In this document: one piece after another, positions 31,155 through 43,872 of the stretch
Position numbering within the stretch: the stretch's first letter is position 1
Layout: each line of letters starts with the position of its first letter
DNA from: Saccharum officinarum
Lineage: Eukaryota; Streptophyta; Magnoliopsida; Poales; Poaceae
Reading direction: 5' to 3'
Length of the DNA stretch: 64,000 bases
NCBI GenBank assembly: GCA_020631735.1
Contig: CM036168.1
Span: 99,242,932 to 99,306,931, forward strand
Position numbers and translations under genes: made by a program
Notes under the pieces: generated by a model
What the model was told of the DNA's origin: nothing
The model's database searches: none
Seen by the model: only the letters and a program-made list of their open reading frames with translations

Positions 31155-33690
31155 TTCCCCACCATATCGTTGCCAAATCCACAGTCCCCCAACCGCACTT
31201 CACCAATTCAACATTGTCTAGTTGTAGATGTGCTATTGCTGCACCAGTGACCGCCCCAGGGTCCTCCACTGCCGTTGGTGACCGAAATAGTGTAATGGAA
31301 AAAGAATTGCTTTGAATCATTGCTATTTGACTTGGACCTGTTCTAAAAAAGTCGAGGTATTTCTAATTGTTTGTTGACACAATCATTTTTGCACGATGAA
31401 CCAGCCCACGATGCGTCATCCAGGAGCCACGACAGGGACACATGGTAGGGCACCCATGCCAGCATGACTCCACCTTGTTGAGGCGGAGTAAGATCTAGGT
31501 CTAGCACCATAGGATTCACCTTCCCTGACCCTTCCAACACAAAGTCATCCATTGATGGAGGCCTTCATTATTGTGGCAACAACAACTACGCCAACAAGCT
31601 CATTATTTTAATACTTGAAGTTGAGTCCTAAGCTTGAGGGCCAACTCTATGTTTTTCTTCTTAGGTTTTGCGTAAGGTCAGCATCATAATGTATGAGATC
31701 AACCTCAGCCTGCTTACAACATGTTTGTTCCCTCACTCCTTATGCCCTTATTAGTTACTTTGTAACCTTATTTCCACACTCCTTTATGCCATTAGTTACT
31801 TCGTGTTTTTGTTGAGAGGAGAGGAAAACTTTATGTTCTTTGTAACTAGAAGATACCCCGCATTGCTGTTAGTGGGTTGTCAAGAATTTTGAATGAAATT
31901 AAGTGAAGACGATGTGGATAGTTTGCATTTAAACATTGGAAGTTAGTGGGATAATATGGATATTAGTGGGAGATAATATGGATAGTAGTGAGAAATAATG
32001 TGGATGACTTACATGTTGAGGTATAGACTTATAGTAGGGATTAGCTTTATAAGATACTAGAAGATACCCGCGCGTTGCTGCAGGAATTGACAAAAATCCA
32101 TTGAATGAGAAATAGTGAAATCATGATAATGGTATTATGAAAAAATACAATTGTTTCAAAAATGTACCAAACGACAACTGATTAGTCGATAATTAGAGTT
32201 GTATATAGAACACATAAACATTCTACCATTCTTTGTGCTAATTATTTAGATGTGACACTGTGTAATGTTGGACTTTTAGATCAGGTTTCGGCAATTTGAC
32301 CAACAATATGAAACCACATAATCTCAATGATTTTTTTTGCCGAGCCTTGAGAAATACAATATAGGTATACATGATAGAGATGCTACAACAAACATGATAT
32401 TCCATAGTTCAAAGATGAATTTGACATGAAACCCGTCAACACTCCATTTCCTTGCCCTTCATGTATTGTCTTGATTGCATATCTTAAAAAACGGGAGACA
32501 CTAAAGATGAAAGCGATTAGTAAATACGAACACGATTGCATAATAAATACAAACGAATAGGATAGATAGAAATATAGAATAGTACATGCCTGCCATGATT
32601 GGAAGTGGAGCTCGTTGTGACTGGCTGGCTCGACGGCATTCTCATCTCATCTGCTGCTTGCAGTAGTTGAGCAGGATCTCATTGGTGAGGATGCCTGAGT
32701 TGCTTCGTCGCCGATGCACACGGAGCAGGAGAGTGGATGCTTGGTGGTGCGGACATTGCTTCGTTGCCAATGCACATGGAGCTGGAGAACCGATGCTGGG
32801 TGGTGCGGACGTCGGGCGACAGACCTTGCTACCAAATGGCATACGCCGAGTGTGTTTTATAATGCAGGAGGAAAATCAAGCGTCGGAACCTAACGTGGAA
32901 GAGAGAGAACAAATGAAAGTGATCGAGCTTGTCGCTGCAGACCGCGTCGATCGCTTGCACTATTCCCTAGCTATGGGTCCCACCACTACACCAAGCTGTG
33001 AGAGAAAATCAGGATAGAAAAATAAGTTTGTGGGCCCTTTATAGATTTAAAACTATATTTGGAACAGGAGGAGAGTCTAGAGTGTTGTATGACTTGTCTC
33101 ATATGCTAGTCTCTTGATGACTCAACTTGGCTTATAGCCAAGCTTATTAAACCTGCTCTGATGGAGATTACTGTATTTGGGCCCATGATGACGTGGTAGC
33201 GTGAGAAGTCAGGAAAATCCTGTAGTGGGGATCTCCTATTTAGTTATAGAAGATAGAAGATATACAAATATAGATATAGATATAGACGGAGGAAAACAAC
33301 ACATGCAAGCGAAGTGCTCTGTTGCAAGAATGTCAGGTGAATTGCTTCCCTGCACAAACACAACAAAGAAAGGAATTACTTTGTTTTCTTGGGCATCTGA
33401 TGCCGTCGTGATAAATTGATTATGTACAAAGTATGTGTTTGTGGTACATTTATCTTGTTGTAATTGTATATAAAAAAACGGATAATGGTCAAATTATGTG
33501 GTGTTTCTCCACGCCGCGCGCAAAGCAAGCCCGGATCCGAGTTGGTGCTGGGTAGGCAGGCCCAGGTGGCCTGTTTTGCTGACGATGACAAGCCCGGCCC
33601 GGCAGCGAGACGCTCTCGTGGAATAGTCGCGGACTCGTGGCAGGTTAGACGGCGTCACGGCGGCGTAGACGCGTCGCCGTCACGTCGCGT
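31155..33690. other. repeat-rich spacer without recognised genes
   Basis: I find no supported coding region. Two diverged copies of a segment beginning ACTAGAAGATACCCCGC lie at about 31847 and 32055, some 207 bp apart. A 56-bp tandem duplication lies at 32700-32811. Short open frames here show no protein family I recognise. Confidence 0.45.
32700..32811. repeat. 56-bp tandem duplication
   Basis: Two adjacent units start TTGCTTCGTCGCCGATGCAC (32700) and TTGCTTCGTTGCCAATGCAC (32756) and both end GGTGGTGCGGAC. Mismatches are few, so the duplication is fairly recent or constrained. Confidence 0.85.
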
Positions 33691-33857
33691 GGCGCAGCCG
33701 CGCAGAGAGGTGTGCCGGCCGCGCGACGCCCGAACCGTTCGTGGTGTGCTAACCACGCGACACAAGTACGCAAGCACTCCTTGATTCCCCTCTCCTCCCT
33801 TCCGCATTCGTCTCCCCCCAGCCGGTCGGACTCCTCGCGCTCCAAGAACTCGGCGAG
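33690..33857 (+). other. probable 5' UTR exon of the 370-aa protein gene
   Basis: A GC- and CpG-rich stretch ends in a good donor (GGCGAG|GTAACT) at about 33857. The coding part begins just after an acceptor at 35525, which needs an upstream non-coding exon. The exon start is not defined. Confidence 0.4.
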
Positions 33858-35526
33858 GTAACTGCTCTCCACACGCCCTCCTTCTCTCCCTTTCCCGATC
33901 TTCTCCCGCCTCTTAGCTCCTGTCGTCGCTGTGGAGTAGACCTCCCCCCCAACACCCACCCCTCACCCCATGATTTTCCACGATGTTCCTCGCGGTGGTT
34001 TCCATGATTCATTGATCCGTGGGGCTCCAGAAGGCCTCAATTGATATGATCTGGGAGCGATTGGGTTAGAGCCATTAGCGTATTTGGCAAGCGGGCTCCG
34101 ATTGTCTCGATTTCGCACGGGCAGATCTAGTTGATTTTTCGTACGGAATTCTTTGGGGGAATTGCTGGTTCGCGGGATGTTAAGCAATTCAGGGATCTGC
34201 TTGGCTCCGGGATGGGACTTGGGAGCATGTGGAATGGGGTTAGGTATGCGAATGCTTTTTTTCCCGATCGATGTTGGACAAGGGCACGCCTTGTTCCCCT
34301 TAACACGAGTGACCGGCTAAAGGTCTTCTGTTGTGCGTGGTTGTCATGTTTAGCTTGGGGTTCGATCTCCTGATTTGTCAGGATAACATGCTGACACTGG
34401 GGGGAATGCTCATACACGACATCTCTTGCTGCAAAATTGATGAGGACCAACAGATTAGAAATAAGGCGCCAAAGAGAAGGATTAGGTAGGATATGTGAAG
34501 AATGATACAACAAATATATCAGTGTAATCTGTATCAAACTCCTGCGTAGGAGTGAGTGCCTTTTGCACTGTCTCAAAAAAAAAAGTGACCACCTCATGTA
34601 TGAAACTTAAATAACTAATCAGTCAATGGTTACACTTTTGGGGCTGATCATGCCTAAAGCATACATCAATTCTGTCATATTATATGGTAATTCTAGGTCC
34701 TTCACAAACTGTTTCTGACTTACCGCAGGACCATGGTGCTGCTGTATTTGCTTGTAGATAATAGTAGCATACCTGTTTATGAAATTGCATTGCAGTGTTT
34801 AAATCACACTGCAATAACATGTCTACCGAATAGCGTTGCAATGTTTAAAATTACACTGCAATAGGATGTCTTTCTATCCTAACAGATTTCTTTATATATG
34901 CATAAAAAAGCTTATATGCTGTCTGTCCATCTAGATAATAACCTTCAGTTCCAGGAAATTATTAATGCCATATTGTGTAGATCTATGTGTATTCATCTAA
35001 CATGCCACTGAATGAGTGTTCCTAGGACATTTCACTTTATATGGCCAGTACCACAAAATGTGGTTACAACCAGTTCTATCGTGATATTTCTCATGTTCTT
35101 GACAAAATTGTTGTATACTTCCTTTAAGATACTACAAAATCACAGCTAATGATAAAACATGAGCGTTCTCTTTTTTCTCGAACATCACTGTATTTCCTTT
35201 TCTACTGTCTATAGAGTAAACTAATGTACGCTACTTGCATGCACACCTGCAAACCTTTATTAAATACTAATTATTTTTCCAGTCCTTCATATTTCATTTG
35301 TTTGTGTGTTGGGAAGTGGTTAGAGTTCTTTCAGTTATCAGGTGACAAAATGGTTATGTTTAATCATGCTGTTATTTTCCTGGCCCTCGGTTATGATTCT
35401 TTGAGGCATTCAACTACTTGTAGTTTCACTGATGTATATATTAGTATTGATGTTCATCATCCGAGATCAAATACATCCTGCTAGGTCATTACTTGCTAAT
35501 GTGCATCTGATTTTGCTGTTGTCAGG

Positions 35527-36948
35527 ATGGAAATGTTTTTCGGCAGCTTTCTCAGTGAATCAGCATCATCGCAGAGCCTTTTCAGCCACCCGGATGTTGA
35601 GAGATGCCCATTCCTGAGGAACATCAATGGAGCTACAACCTTTTCCTTCACTTCTGCTTTGCCAGTAGCTGTAAGATCTGCTTCCTATGACCTTTTGTTC
35701 TAGCAGCGATTAATGTCATCGGTTCATCTGTTCCTTGACAATACAATCTTTTGTGCAGGCCCGAGGAGGCAAGGGTCCAATTTTTGAGGATGGACCAGGT
35801 TTTGAGTCAGCATTCAAGCTTTTCCATGGCCGAGATGGAATAGTTCCCCTTTCAGAAAGATCATATGTATCTGATGAAAACCACAATGAGAGCATTGATG
35901 TCAAGACTGAACCTGCTCTGCCATTTAATCCATTGGCTGCTAGAGCAGCCTCAATAAGTCTATCAGCATTTGGACCATTTGGTTTTGGCTTCTTCAACGG
36001 CAAGGGCAAAAGGCAGAACAAGAAGCCCAACAATCTAGATCAGTCCCACCAGAAGCCCAAGACACCAGATCAGTCTTCGATGAAAGTGTGTTCCAACTTC
36101 CAGCGCTTTTTTTCTTCATTCTTTGTCTCATTCCATTTGCATCTGATGATACTTTATGGCCATATTATTTGATTCTTTCCATCCTAATATCAACCCAAGT
36201 TTCAATGTGTAATGTTAATTATTTTACATTTCATCCAACTCAGAACATTGCTTGCTCTAATTTATGGGATCAGTGTTCTCATTCTCTTCCATTGGTCTTT
36301 TTTCAGCAAAAAGGAGTCAACCCACCATCACATGAGGCATTCAGCGATGAGTGGTTGGAAAATGGCCAGTGCCCACTTGCGCGGTCTTACCGGGCAATGA
36401 GTGGTGTTTTGCCCCTCGTCGCCAAGGCTTTACAGCCACCAGGTGGTATGAAGCTGAAGTGCCCACCTGCTGTGGTTGCTGTCCGAGCTGCCCTTGCACG
36501 AACTGCGCTTGTGAAATCCCTGCGACCACAGCCCCTGCCCTCAAAGATGGTAGCCATTGCACTACTGGGGATGGCGGCAAACATCCCTCTTGGGGTGTGG
36601 CGGGAGCACACCAAGAAGTTCTCTCCTCAGTGGTTTGCAGCTGTCCATGCCGCTGTTCCGTTCATTGCAATGCTGAGGAAGTCTGTTGTGATGCCCAGGA
36701 CTGCGATGGCATTCACCATAGCAGCCTCCATTGTTGGCCAGACTATTGGGTCAAGGGCCGAGCGCATCCGTCTAAGGAATCAGGCTGCAAAGGGTACTGG
36801 TGATTCTGCAACAAATACTGCTATGTATCCAAACAAGAATGGGCATTGCAGCGACACTGAAGATAAGGCATGGGATCCTCTTGCGACGAAGATAACGGGC
36901 TCAGCTGCTAGGGGTTCTCCTGCACCAACCCCAAGTATGTGTTTCTGA
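35527..36948 (+). CDS. uncharacterised plant protein, 370 aa, probable membrane segments
   Basis: Coding exons are 35527-35670, 35759-36085 and 36307-36948, all joined in phase 0, with acceptors GTTGTCAG, TTGTGCAG and TTTTTCAG and donors GCT|GTAAG and AAA|GTGTG. The ATG lies one base after the first acceptor. The N-terminus (MEMFFGSFLSES) is followed by a conserved-looking block GPIFEDGPGFESAFKLFHGR, a Gly/Phe-rich stretch, then a basic linker. The C-terminal half has three hydrophobic segments at about residues 237-253, 266-280 and 288-304, separated by basic residues. I do not recognise a named family, only that it looks like a conserved single-copy plant protein. Location and function are unknown; a membrane role is inferred from hydrophobicity alone. 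Confidence 0.8.
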
Positions 36949-39900
36949 TTGTATTATGGGTGTGATTCACGCAAATCTCTGAAGAGATTTTGCCTGAACC
37001 AGTTTATTTATCTATAGTGTCATGTAATTGCCTCGTGTGTCCCTGAAAACTGAGCTGCCCATGGAGCGATAAGTGGAATAAGAGGTGCTACCATAATAGT
37101 ATGGTAGCACTGTTTGCTGTGTTGCTATGGTCGAGGTTGATGTATGCATCTGTTATTTGATGCTGCTGCATTGCTATTTAAAAACCATACCTTGTCTGAT
37201 TAAAGAAAAAGTCTGCATTGTGTTAAACTTTGAATGAACTGTCATGTGAGCGTTCAGGGAGCTTTGTTGTCTGCATGTATTGCGTATATGGTTTGGTTAT
37301 GTGAATTAAAATTCTATGCTGATTCCTGGGAACTGACATGATACATGGTGTGTTAACTCCCTTGGTTAATGTGTGGTGGCATTTCTCGCTTCTGTAAATC
37401 AGCTGAAGCTATCACATATTTTTGAAAAATGGAAGTTTCCCCCCATCAACTAAGTCTTATATCATTTGATCAGTTAAAACTTGAAGCTGTCTGTTAGCAT
37501 GTAATGTTTGGAGTTACGAAATGAGGCGCACGTCTCGACCCTGAAATAATATAGTTCTGCTGCATTCTGTGAGAATGCTGTCTCTTTTTATGTCTATATT
37601 TAGTTTAGGGCATTATATGTAGGCAGTGAAATGCAATTCCTGATCATATGTCAAACACTCAAATTTGAGAAAGCAACATGCAAAGGCAGCACTGTAATTC
37701 TGCTGCCCCTCTGAATTTCCTTCCATTATCAGGGACTTTTTCTGTCTGTTACGTGCAATTAGGTCCGCGCTGAATCTTTCATGTGTTCATTGTAACAGGT
37801 GGATTACGATTTAGTATTTGCTTAGCAAGGGTATGCCTTGGAAACATGGGTGGTTGTGTCTGAACTCTGACGTACAACGTCTGAACTGTAAAAGGCACAA
37901 TCCAACTTCAATCACCCCATTGCTCAGGAACAATCCGAATGTTTCCTAAGGAGAACTAGCTGTCTAACATCCATCCGAGCTCAGTCACTCTCCAATGTAG
38001 ATATGACCTACCTTTGTCTCTGCAATGACGCAGATGGCAACTTAATCGTGGCACCAAAACATGCGTCGCAGAAATTCCAAACGCGTTTATCAGCACAAAT
38101 CTAGCCGCACAGACCGCAGAAAATGTGGCGCTGCCGCGCTGGTGTGGTAGTGGTAGCTGGACCACCCACGTGTGAAACGGACCCGGACCTCCGGTCAAAC
38201 AGATTTTCCTCCAAATTTGTGCTCCTTCCCGAGTTCTCGTTCCCGTCAGCCGGCCGCACAAGAAGTGGATGGATACGGCCGTCTTTCCTCCCCGAGTCCT
38301 GCACATTTCTGCTCCCTTCCCCAACATGGCAAATGGAAACATGGTTACTTTTTGTATACGTGGCCTGCTACTCTCCGGTCATGGTCATGGGTCTTTTTTT
38401 TTTTTTTGCATCCAAGCTTCCAAGGACTAGACTTGCAGTGGATGGATCCTGGCGAGTGGCGACGTCGCCAAAGCACATTCAGGCCAAGTCGTAGTAGTGG
38501 GGTGGAACTGAAGGCAGGGATTAGGTCCACGTCTCAAAGAGGCCCGACACGTGAACTGCCTCGTGGGCCTCCAGATAGACGGCCCCATCACTAACGCGTC
38601 TTCTTTCGGCCTGATCCTGCGTTTACCTGAATGATCCGAATTAAAAAAAAAAGTCTGAATAATCGCAAACTAGATGTTCAACATGTGTAATCCTCTCATG
38701 GAAAAGCGGCGTTCAAAGACGGCATAAAGCCATGGACAATACAAAATGACGAGATCCGCGCTCTTCTTCCTACCCGTGCTTTTGAATTCCTAGCCCAGAG
38801 ATATGAATTTCATTCCGCCCGTGTAGAACGCTGAACCCACCGACGATCACACTCACACGTTTGGGCGCTGTCAAAATCAACACATGGGATGAGAACCATT
38901 AATTCGCAGAGAGAGAGAGAGAGAGGCATGAGAAGCCCGGTGAAATTTCTACTTCTGACGATTTCCCACCCCTATCCTCTGCCTTTCGGAGCACGTAACA
39001 GATAATATAAAGAAGAATCATTGAAAAGTTAGAAGTCAAATCCGCTCACATGTCGTAGTGTTAGGCTCTTGCTTTTCCTCCTCCATTATTCCCTAGCTGT
39101 AACTGTAACCACCTGCTGCTTCTCGATGTGACGGTAACACTTGGCTACTTGCTCCAGTAACCCCTCCCCCCAATCGCAACAAAACAGCCAACCACTCCAT
39201 GATGAGCAGCTATAGTACTTGCCAAATACTGTATGTCACTACCAGTACCACCAGCCGATCACGTCAGGCCCGTCCGGATGTACCCTCGCATCGCATCGGC
39301 ATGCCGCATGACGACATGCACATCCACATCAGATCTACTGTATAGATGAAAGCCCAAGTTGACTCGTACCAGTGTCATCTACCTCTAGCTGATCTGCTAT
39401 CTTCCAGAATCCAGATCCTTGAATTCTGACCAAGAAAAGCTCTTGGAGGAGCCAGAGAGAAGACTCCACGAACTCGCTTCGCGGACACGCGATAACCCAG
39501 CGAAACGTCAGCCACGAAGCTAGAATTCCGCGCCGGTTTTTTACAAAATCTGCCTGTCGGCTGCCGCACCCGCACGCACAGGCCAAGTGACGGCGGCTCG
39601 TCGTCGGCGCCTGTTGCTTGGCCTCGCCTGCTTCGCGCATCCGTGCATCACAGCTTACGTACGTTACGTCCGCCGCCGCGGCGCGTGCCCGTGTGGACTC
39701 GCGGGTGGCAGCGGCCGACGTGGTCCGCTCGCCCGCCGCGCACGGAACTAAACCAAACCATGCGGATGCGGTGTTCTGGACTGGTAAACGCCGATCGATG
39801 GATTAGGTCGCCTTGCGGTTCGTTCGGCCGTCCTGGTCGGGCTCCATGCTCCTAGCACCGTACCGTCTCTTCCCGTGAAGAAACTGTCGCCGCACTTTCG

Positions 39901-40600
39901 ATTCGTCAAGATATGCACGTACACTCACGGAATGAAATCATGAATAGTCAAGAATGGATATGCATGTGTGCAAGGCTGCAAGCGACGTACGCGTATGTAC
40001 GTACACAGTGACACAAGTTGGTCGATGGTGAACAAGTACTCTAACTAACCGATCATCCATACGCGAATGCCGACTGATATGTGCCTTCTTCACGAAACTG
40101 CCAGGGTAAGGTGACGTCACATGCATGATACGTTACGTACAGTAGATCATCACCCTGCACTTAGCTGGAAGCGGCCGGTGGAAAGTGCGTAGATAAAAGG
40201 GACTGCGGGTGGGTCCAGAGTCAGCCGGTCGCGTAGGGTCGATCGAGTTCCTGCGACGCCGCCATGGCCAGGAATCCAGGATAATCGAGGCATGCATCTG
40301 AACGGGCGAGTGTCCACCGAAAATTCGCTTCTGGACGCGTGGCAAAGCACGCAACACCTAATTGACCATGTGTTCCGATCCGAGGGGCGCGCCACGGGTG
40401 ACGACGACCAAGCGTGATAACGTACGAGTGCGACCGCGTCACGTTTCTTCGTGTCCAAGCCTCATCACATCCAAGCGGCCGCCTGGCCAAGTTCGTCTGG
40501 CCAAGTTCGTCACAAGCCCTGACGTGAACGCCTCTATCATCACAGATACCCCTGCCCAGTCATCACACACACACAACTCTCACAAGCAAGCGCGCTCGCT
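36949..40600. other. 3' UTR and long intergenic spacer
   Basis: About 36,949-37,250 is the likely 3' UTR of the upstream gene. The remainder shows no supported gene. It contains a 14-T run (38394-38407), a GA microsatellite (38908-38925) and a possible micro-insertion at 38627-38664. CpG-rich segments at 39,560-39,860 and 40,190-40,500 give short open frames without recognisable domains. Confidence 0.5.
38908..38925. repeat. (AG)n microsatellite
   Basis: About nine AG dinucleotide units in a row. Confidence 0.9.
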
Positions 40601-40603
40601 CGG

Positions 40604-40612
40604 TTTATATAT
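40604..40612 (+). promoter_or_regulatory. TATA box of the C2H2 gene
   Basis: TTTATATAT lies about 110 bp before the ATG at 40718. A second TATA-like word (ATATAAAGG) at about 40672-40680 is nearer and is an alternative. Confidence 0.5.
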
Positions 40613-40717
40613 GAACACGTACGTGCGCGTAAGTGTGGAATTTTAGTTGGCTGCTTTGTGCTTATACAATAATATAAAGGAGGAGAATTGAACCGGCAAA
40701 CGTCGGTTGATCTCTCG

Positions 40718-41284
40718 ATGGTCATGACGCTTACCAGACACGAAGCGGAGGAGAGCAAGGAGATGGAGGGCCTCCGGGCGCACGCCGAGGCGCTGCTCAC
40801 GCTGTCGTCGCCCGCGGGCAGCGGCGGCACCGGCACGCCGCCACCGTCCTCGGCCGCGGCCCGCAGGGCCATGGCGGCCGAGGGCGTGTTCGAGTGCAAG
40901 ACGTGCAGCAAGCGCTTCCCGTCGTTCCAGGCTCTCGGCGGGCACCGCACCAGCCACACGCGGCTGCAGGCGCGGATGCTCAGCGACCCGGCGGCGGCAG
41001 CGGCCGCGGCCGAGAGGGACAGGGCGCGGGTGCACGAGTGCGCCGTCTGCGGCCTCGAGTTCTCCATGGGCCAGGCGCTCGGCGGCCACATGCGCCGCCA
41101 CAGAGGCGAGGCGCCGCCTGCCGCGCACGACGACGACCCCGCGCAGGCGCAGCCGGACCGGGACATGCCGGACCTCAACTTGCCGCCGTTGGACGACGAT
41201 AGCGGCAGCGGCGATGGCCAAGGTCCACAGCAGCCGGATGATGATCGCGGCTCCGAGCCTCAGCTGCTCAACCTGCTTGTATAG
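40718..41284 (+). CDS. C2H2 zinc-finger repressor, ZAT type, 188 aa, intronless
   Basis: Two plant-type Cys2His2 fingers carry the QALGGH core: residues 59-80 (ECKTCSKRF..QALGGH) and 107-128 (ECAVCGLEF..QALGGH). A C-terminal EAR repression motif (DLNLPP, residues 152-157) follows. The N-terminal EGLRAHAEALLTLS resembles the leucine-rich box of this family. This architecture is that of ZAT-type stress-responsive transcriptional repressors, which act in the nucleus. The start is the first in-frame ATG; the frame is open upstream to 40688 without one. Sequence between the domains is Ala/Gly/Asp-rich and the gene is CpG-rich, as in many grass intronless genes. Which ZAT it matches cannot be fixed by eye. 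Confidence 0.93.
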   Translation: MVMTLTRHEAEESKEMEGLRAHAEALLTLSSPAGSGGTGTPPPSSAAARRAMAAEGVFECKTCSKRFPSFQALGGHRTSHTRLQARMLSDPAAAAAAAERDRARVHECAVCGLEFSMGQALGGHMRRHRGEAPPAAHDDDPAQAQPDRDMPDLNLPPLDDDSGSGDGQGPQQPDDDRGSEPQLLNLLV

Positions 41285-41593
41285 CGTAGCTGCACAAACT
41301 GCACAAACGGATACGTGTGTGGTGATTCGGAGTTGTAAATGAATGGTGACATAAATTTTTTGGAACTACTAGAACATGAAATGGAATTCTTCGATGACTA
41401 ACTTAGTTTCATAGGTTGTTCCTTGATTTAGTTGTTGTTTTTTCTCTCCTTTGTAAAGATATTGGTCGGTTCAATTCATTTGTTTGTAAGTAAAATTGTG
41501 AATATAGTACTATCTAACTGCTTGTTGTGTCAATCACTCAATTGGTGGTTGAGTGGAAAAAATTTAGAAGATCCAATTTATCAAAAAAGGGGT

Positions 41594-41639
41594 AATAACC
41601 GTCACTTCCTTTCATCTAAAAAAAATAACCGTCACTTCC
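41594..41639 (+). repeat. micro-insertion bracketed by 16-bp direct repeats
   Basis: AATAACCGTCACTTCC occurs at 41594-41609 and 41624-41639, perfectly repeated. The 14 bp between are TTTCATCTAAAAAA, ending in oligo(A). The layout is that of a retroposed fragment with target-site duplication. Confidence 0.8.
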
Positions 41640-42159
41640 AACTAGTTGCTCGTGGGAACTATAGTAACACAAGAATTCCAATTCGTGGATGTGAACCAAG
41701 CTCTCAAATCTCATCTCGTCCATTATTATAAATAATTGTTCGTATAAACAGAGGGGGGTCAATAATTATCTTTGATCGAATCACAAACTAATGACGCCCT
41801 TCTAGTAAGTTATATCAGTAATGATTTGCTTGCACAAGTCTTTACGGGAGAAAAGGTGATGGGTGTGATTTTATAGATGGAACATGACAAAGCACTTCAA
41901 TCCTGATGATTTGCTGAATGTCATCGGTTTTTTTTAAGTAATAAAAGATGATCTTATAGCGTTGTTTAAACATTTACCTCTTTTCAGTTTCAACTTTGGC
42001 TTTATAGCTTTGTTACCAAAAGAAAAGGAACCTACACACATATAAAAACGATTCCACCCAATTCATCTTATGAATTCTAGCTTCATTTTCTGCCAACCAC
42101 GTATAAGTTGTAAAAGGGTGTAGCTCGTAAAATTGTAAAGCTACACAAGTTCTGTTCAT

Positions 42160-42790
42160 ATATTAAGGTAGATACATTACAGAAAGAGTTGGCATTCTCC
42201 ACAAAACCTTACATGAATTGTATAGGGAGCAACTGAATGGTGTTACTCTCAAATTAGATTTTGAGAAAGCATACAACAAATTAAGTGAAATGGTCTTCTG
42301 TGCAACAATATTTATGAATGATGTTTTTTTTTCATAGAAATGGAGCAGTTCGATTGAGTGATTTGTTAGAAAAGGATGCGTGAGTGTTAAAGTGAACAGC
42401 GATATTGATCGCTACTTCCAAATAAAGGAGTATGTTAGAAATACCATTGGCAAGAGCAGTGATAGAGCCAGAAATATGATTTTTACTTTTTTTAGGGACG
42501 CGAGCAAAACAAATTTCTTCAAAGTTTAGTCAAATTCAAAAACTTTCAACAGAAATTGTAGGTGCTTAGGGGGTTTTGCGCATCCCCCCCCCCCCCCCCC
42601 CCCCCCCCCCGCATTGAAGTAGTTTCTCATTTGGGGGGCTGAGGTCTCTTTATCCTTTGGTACGTGGATGATATTATTTTTATGCGACATGACTTTGAAC
42701 AGAAAAAAAGATTTGATGCCTTAGTATACTCATATAAAAAATTAGGAACAAAGATTGGAAAGAAGGAAAAGATAAATATCAAAAGAAGCT
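42160..42790 (+). pseudogene. decayed LINE reverse transcriptase remnant
   Basis: Translated pieces include LHELYREQLNG followed by VTLKLDFEKAYNK (about 42215-42285), matching the L1 motif LKLDFEKAYD, and YVDDIIFM (about 42660-42685) at the catalytic position. Stops and frame changes separate them. Too little remains to define ends. Confidence 0.6.
42584..42610 (+). repeat. 27-base poly(C) tract
   Basis: An uninterrupted run of 27 C lies inside the decayed LINE remnant. The length is atypical for a genome, and an assembly or sequencing length error is possible. Confidence 0.9.
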
Positions 42791-42983
42791 TAGTGTTTGC
42801 TCTTTGAAGTGAAGCTGTCATTCGATTGCAATTCATTTGTTGTATTGATACATTATCTGCAGCTTGTTGCGTCAATTGGTGGTTCAGTGAGATTTCTCGT
42901 TTTTACTAGCATTTCTCCTCTAGTTAGTGCCGCCCCATGAAACGTTTCCCATGCAAAACTCGCAGCAAGGGTGGTTCCTCGTG

Positions 42984-43033
42984 GAATTTGTGATCAGGTT
43001 TGTTCGCAAAAAAATAGAATTTGTGATCAGGTT
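42984..43033 (+). repeat. micro-insertion bracketed by 17-bp direct repeats
   Basis: GAATTTGTGATCAGGTT is at 42984-43000 and 43017-43033 without mismatch. The insert is TGTTCGCAAAAAAATA (16 bp). Confidence 0.85.
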
Positions 43034-43075
43034 ACTGGGCCTTTATAAAACTAAAAAAAACTGTGATGTGATAAA

Positions 43076-43119
43076 GTTCATCCAGACTATCCGCAAAAAA
43101 GAAAGGGTTCATCCGGACT
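43076..43119 (+). repeat. micro-insertion bracketed by 13-bp direct repeats
   Basis: GTTCATCCAGACT (43076-43088) and GTTCATCCGGACT (43107-43119) flank ATCCGCAAAAAAGAAAGG (18 bp). It lies only 43 bp from the preceding micro-insertion. Confidence 0.78.
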
Positions 43120-43872
43120 TCCAGAGAGCCGAAATGTCCAACCACCTTAAAACTGGGCCGTTCCAGGTTTCAGGGAATCTGTTCCGGGCCAACCATTGGT
43201 CCTGGAATAGCTGGGCCGAACGTTTTAAGCTCTGGGTTTCGCAGGAACTTGTTGCAACTTGGAACCACCGGTATTCAGACCTCTTTGTTGAGTGCCACAA
43301 GACGGTCTCGACTTGTCACTCATATGCCACGTCTTCCCCAAGATTGCCACCGTTGCAAGCTAGTAGTACTGTACTTACTAATCACGTTTTACACACTACT
43401 ACAGCCCCAATATCAGTCAGGAAAGAGATTGATGTGAGAGGAAATGGATCAGGCTTCAGGATGAGGGAACTGATCACATCGTGGGGACCGTGCTAGCTAG
43501 TTTGTAGGCAGACAAATTGTAAGGTGAAGTAGTAATAGCAGGGACAGAACTGAGCAGAAGAATAATTTTAAACCCATTAGCAGAAAAGAATCAGATCACT
43601 GAGCAGTAACAAGTTCAGACAACGATTCAGACAGAGCACATATTAACATGAAAAGTGGTAGCTCACACGGAAAATCACAGGCATTCAGCAATCAGCATCA
43701 ACAAGCAGACGGCATCAAACTGGACTACTGGACACTTATTCTACTGTTCCCGACGCAAGAAAGAAGGCACATAGGCCGGCGCCACGCCAGGTCGCCGTTT
43801 TCCCGCGGGACCAGCTAAGCTCATCGATCGCCGGACGACGGCGGCAATATGCTACCAACGAAGATGCCCACG

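Larger units (their letters stand above)
41285..43500. other. spacer with micro-insertions, LINE remnant and poly(C) tract
   Basis: No intact gene is seen. It contains bracketed micro-insertions at 41594-41639, 42984-43033 and 43076-43119, a decayed LINE reverse transcriptase at 42160-42790 and a 27-C run, each described separately. Confidence 0.5.

Noticed and set aside
40688..40717. Earlier start of the C2H2 protein at 40688
   Set aside because: The first codon there is TTG; the first ATG in frame is 40718.
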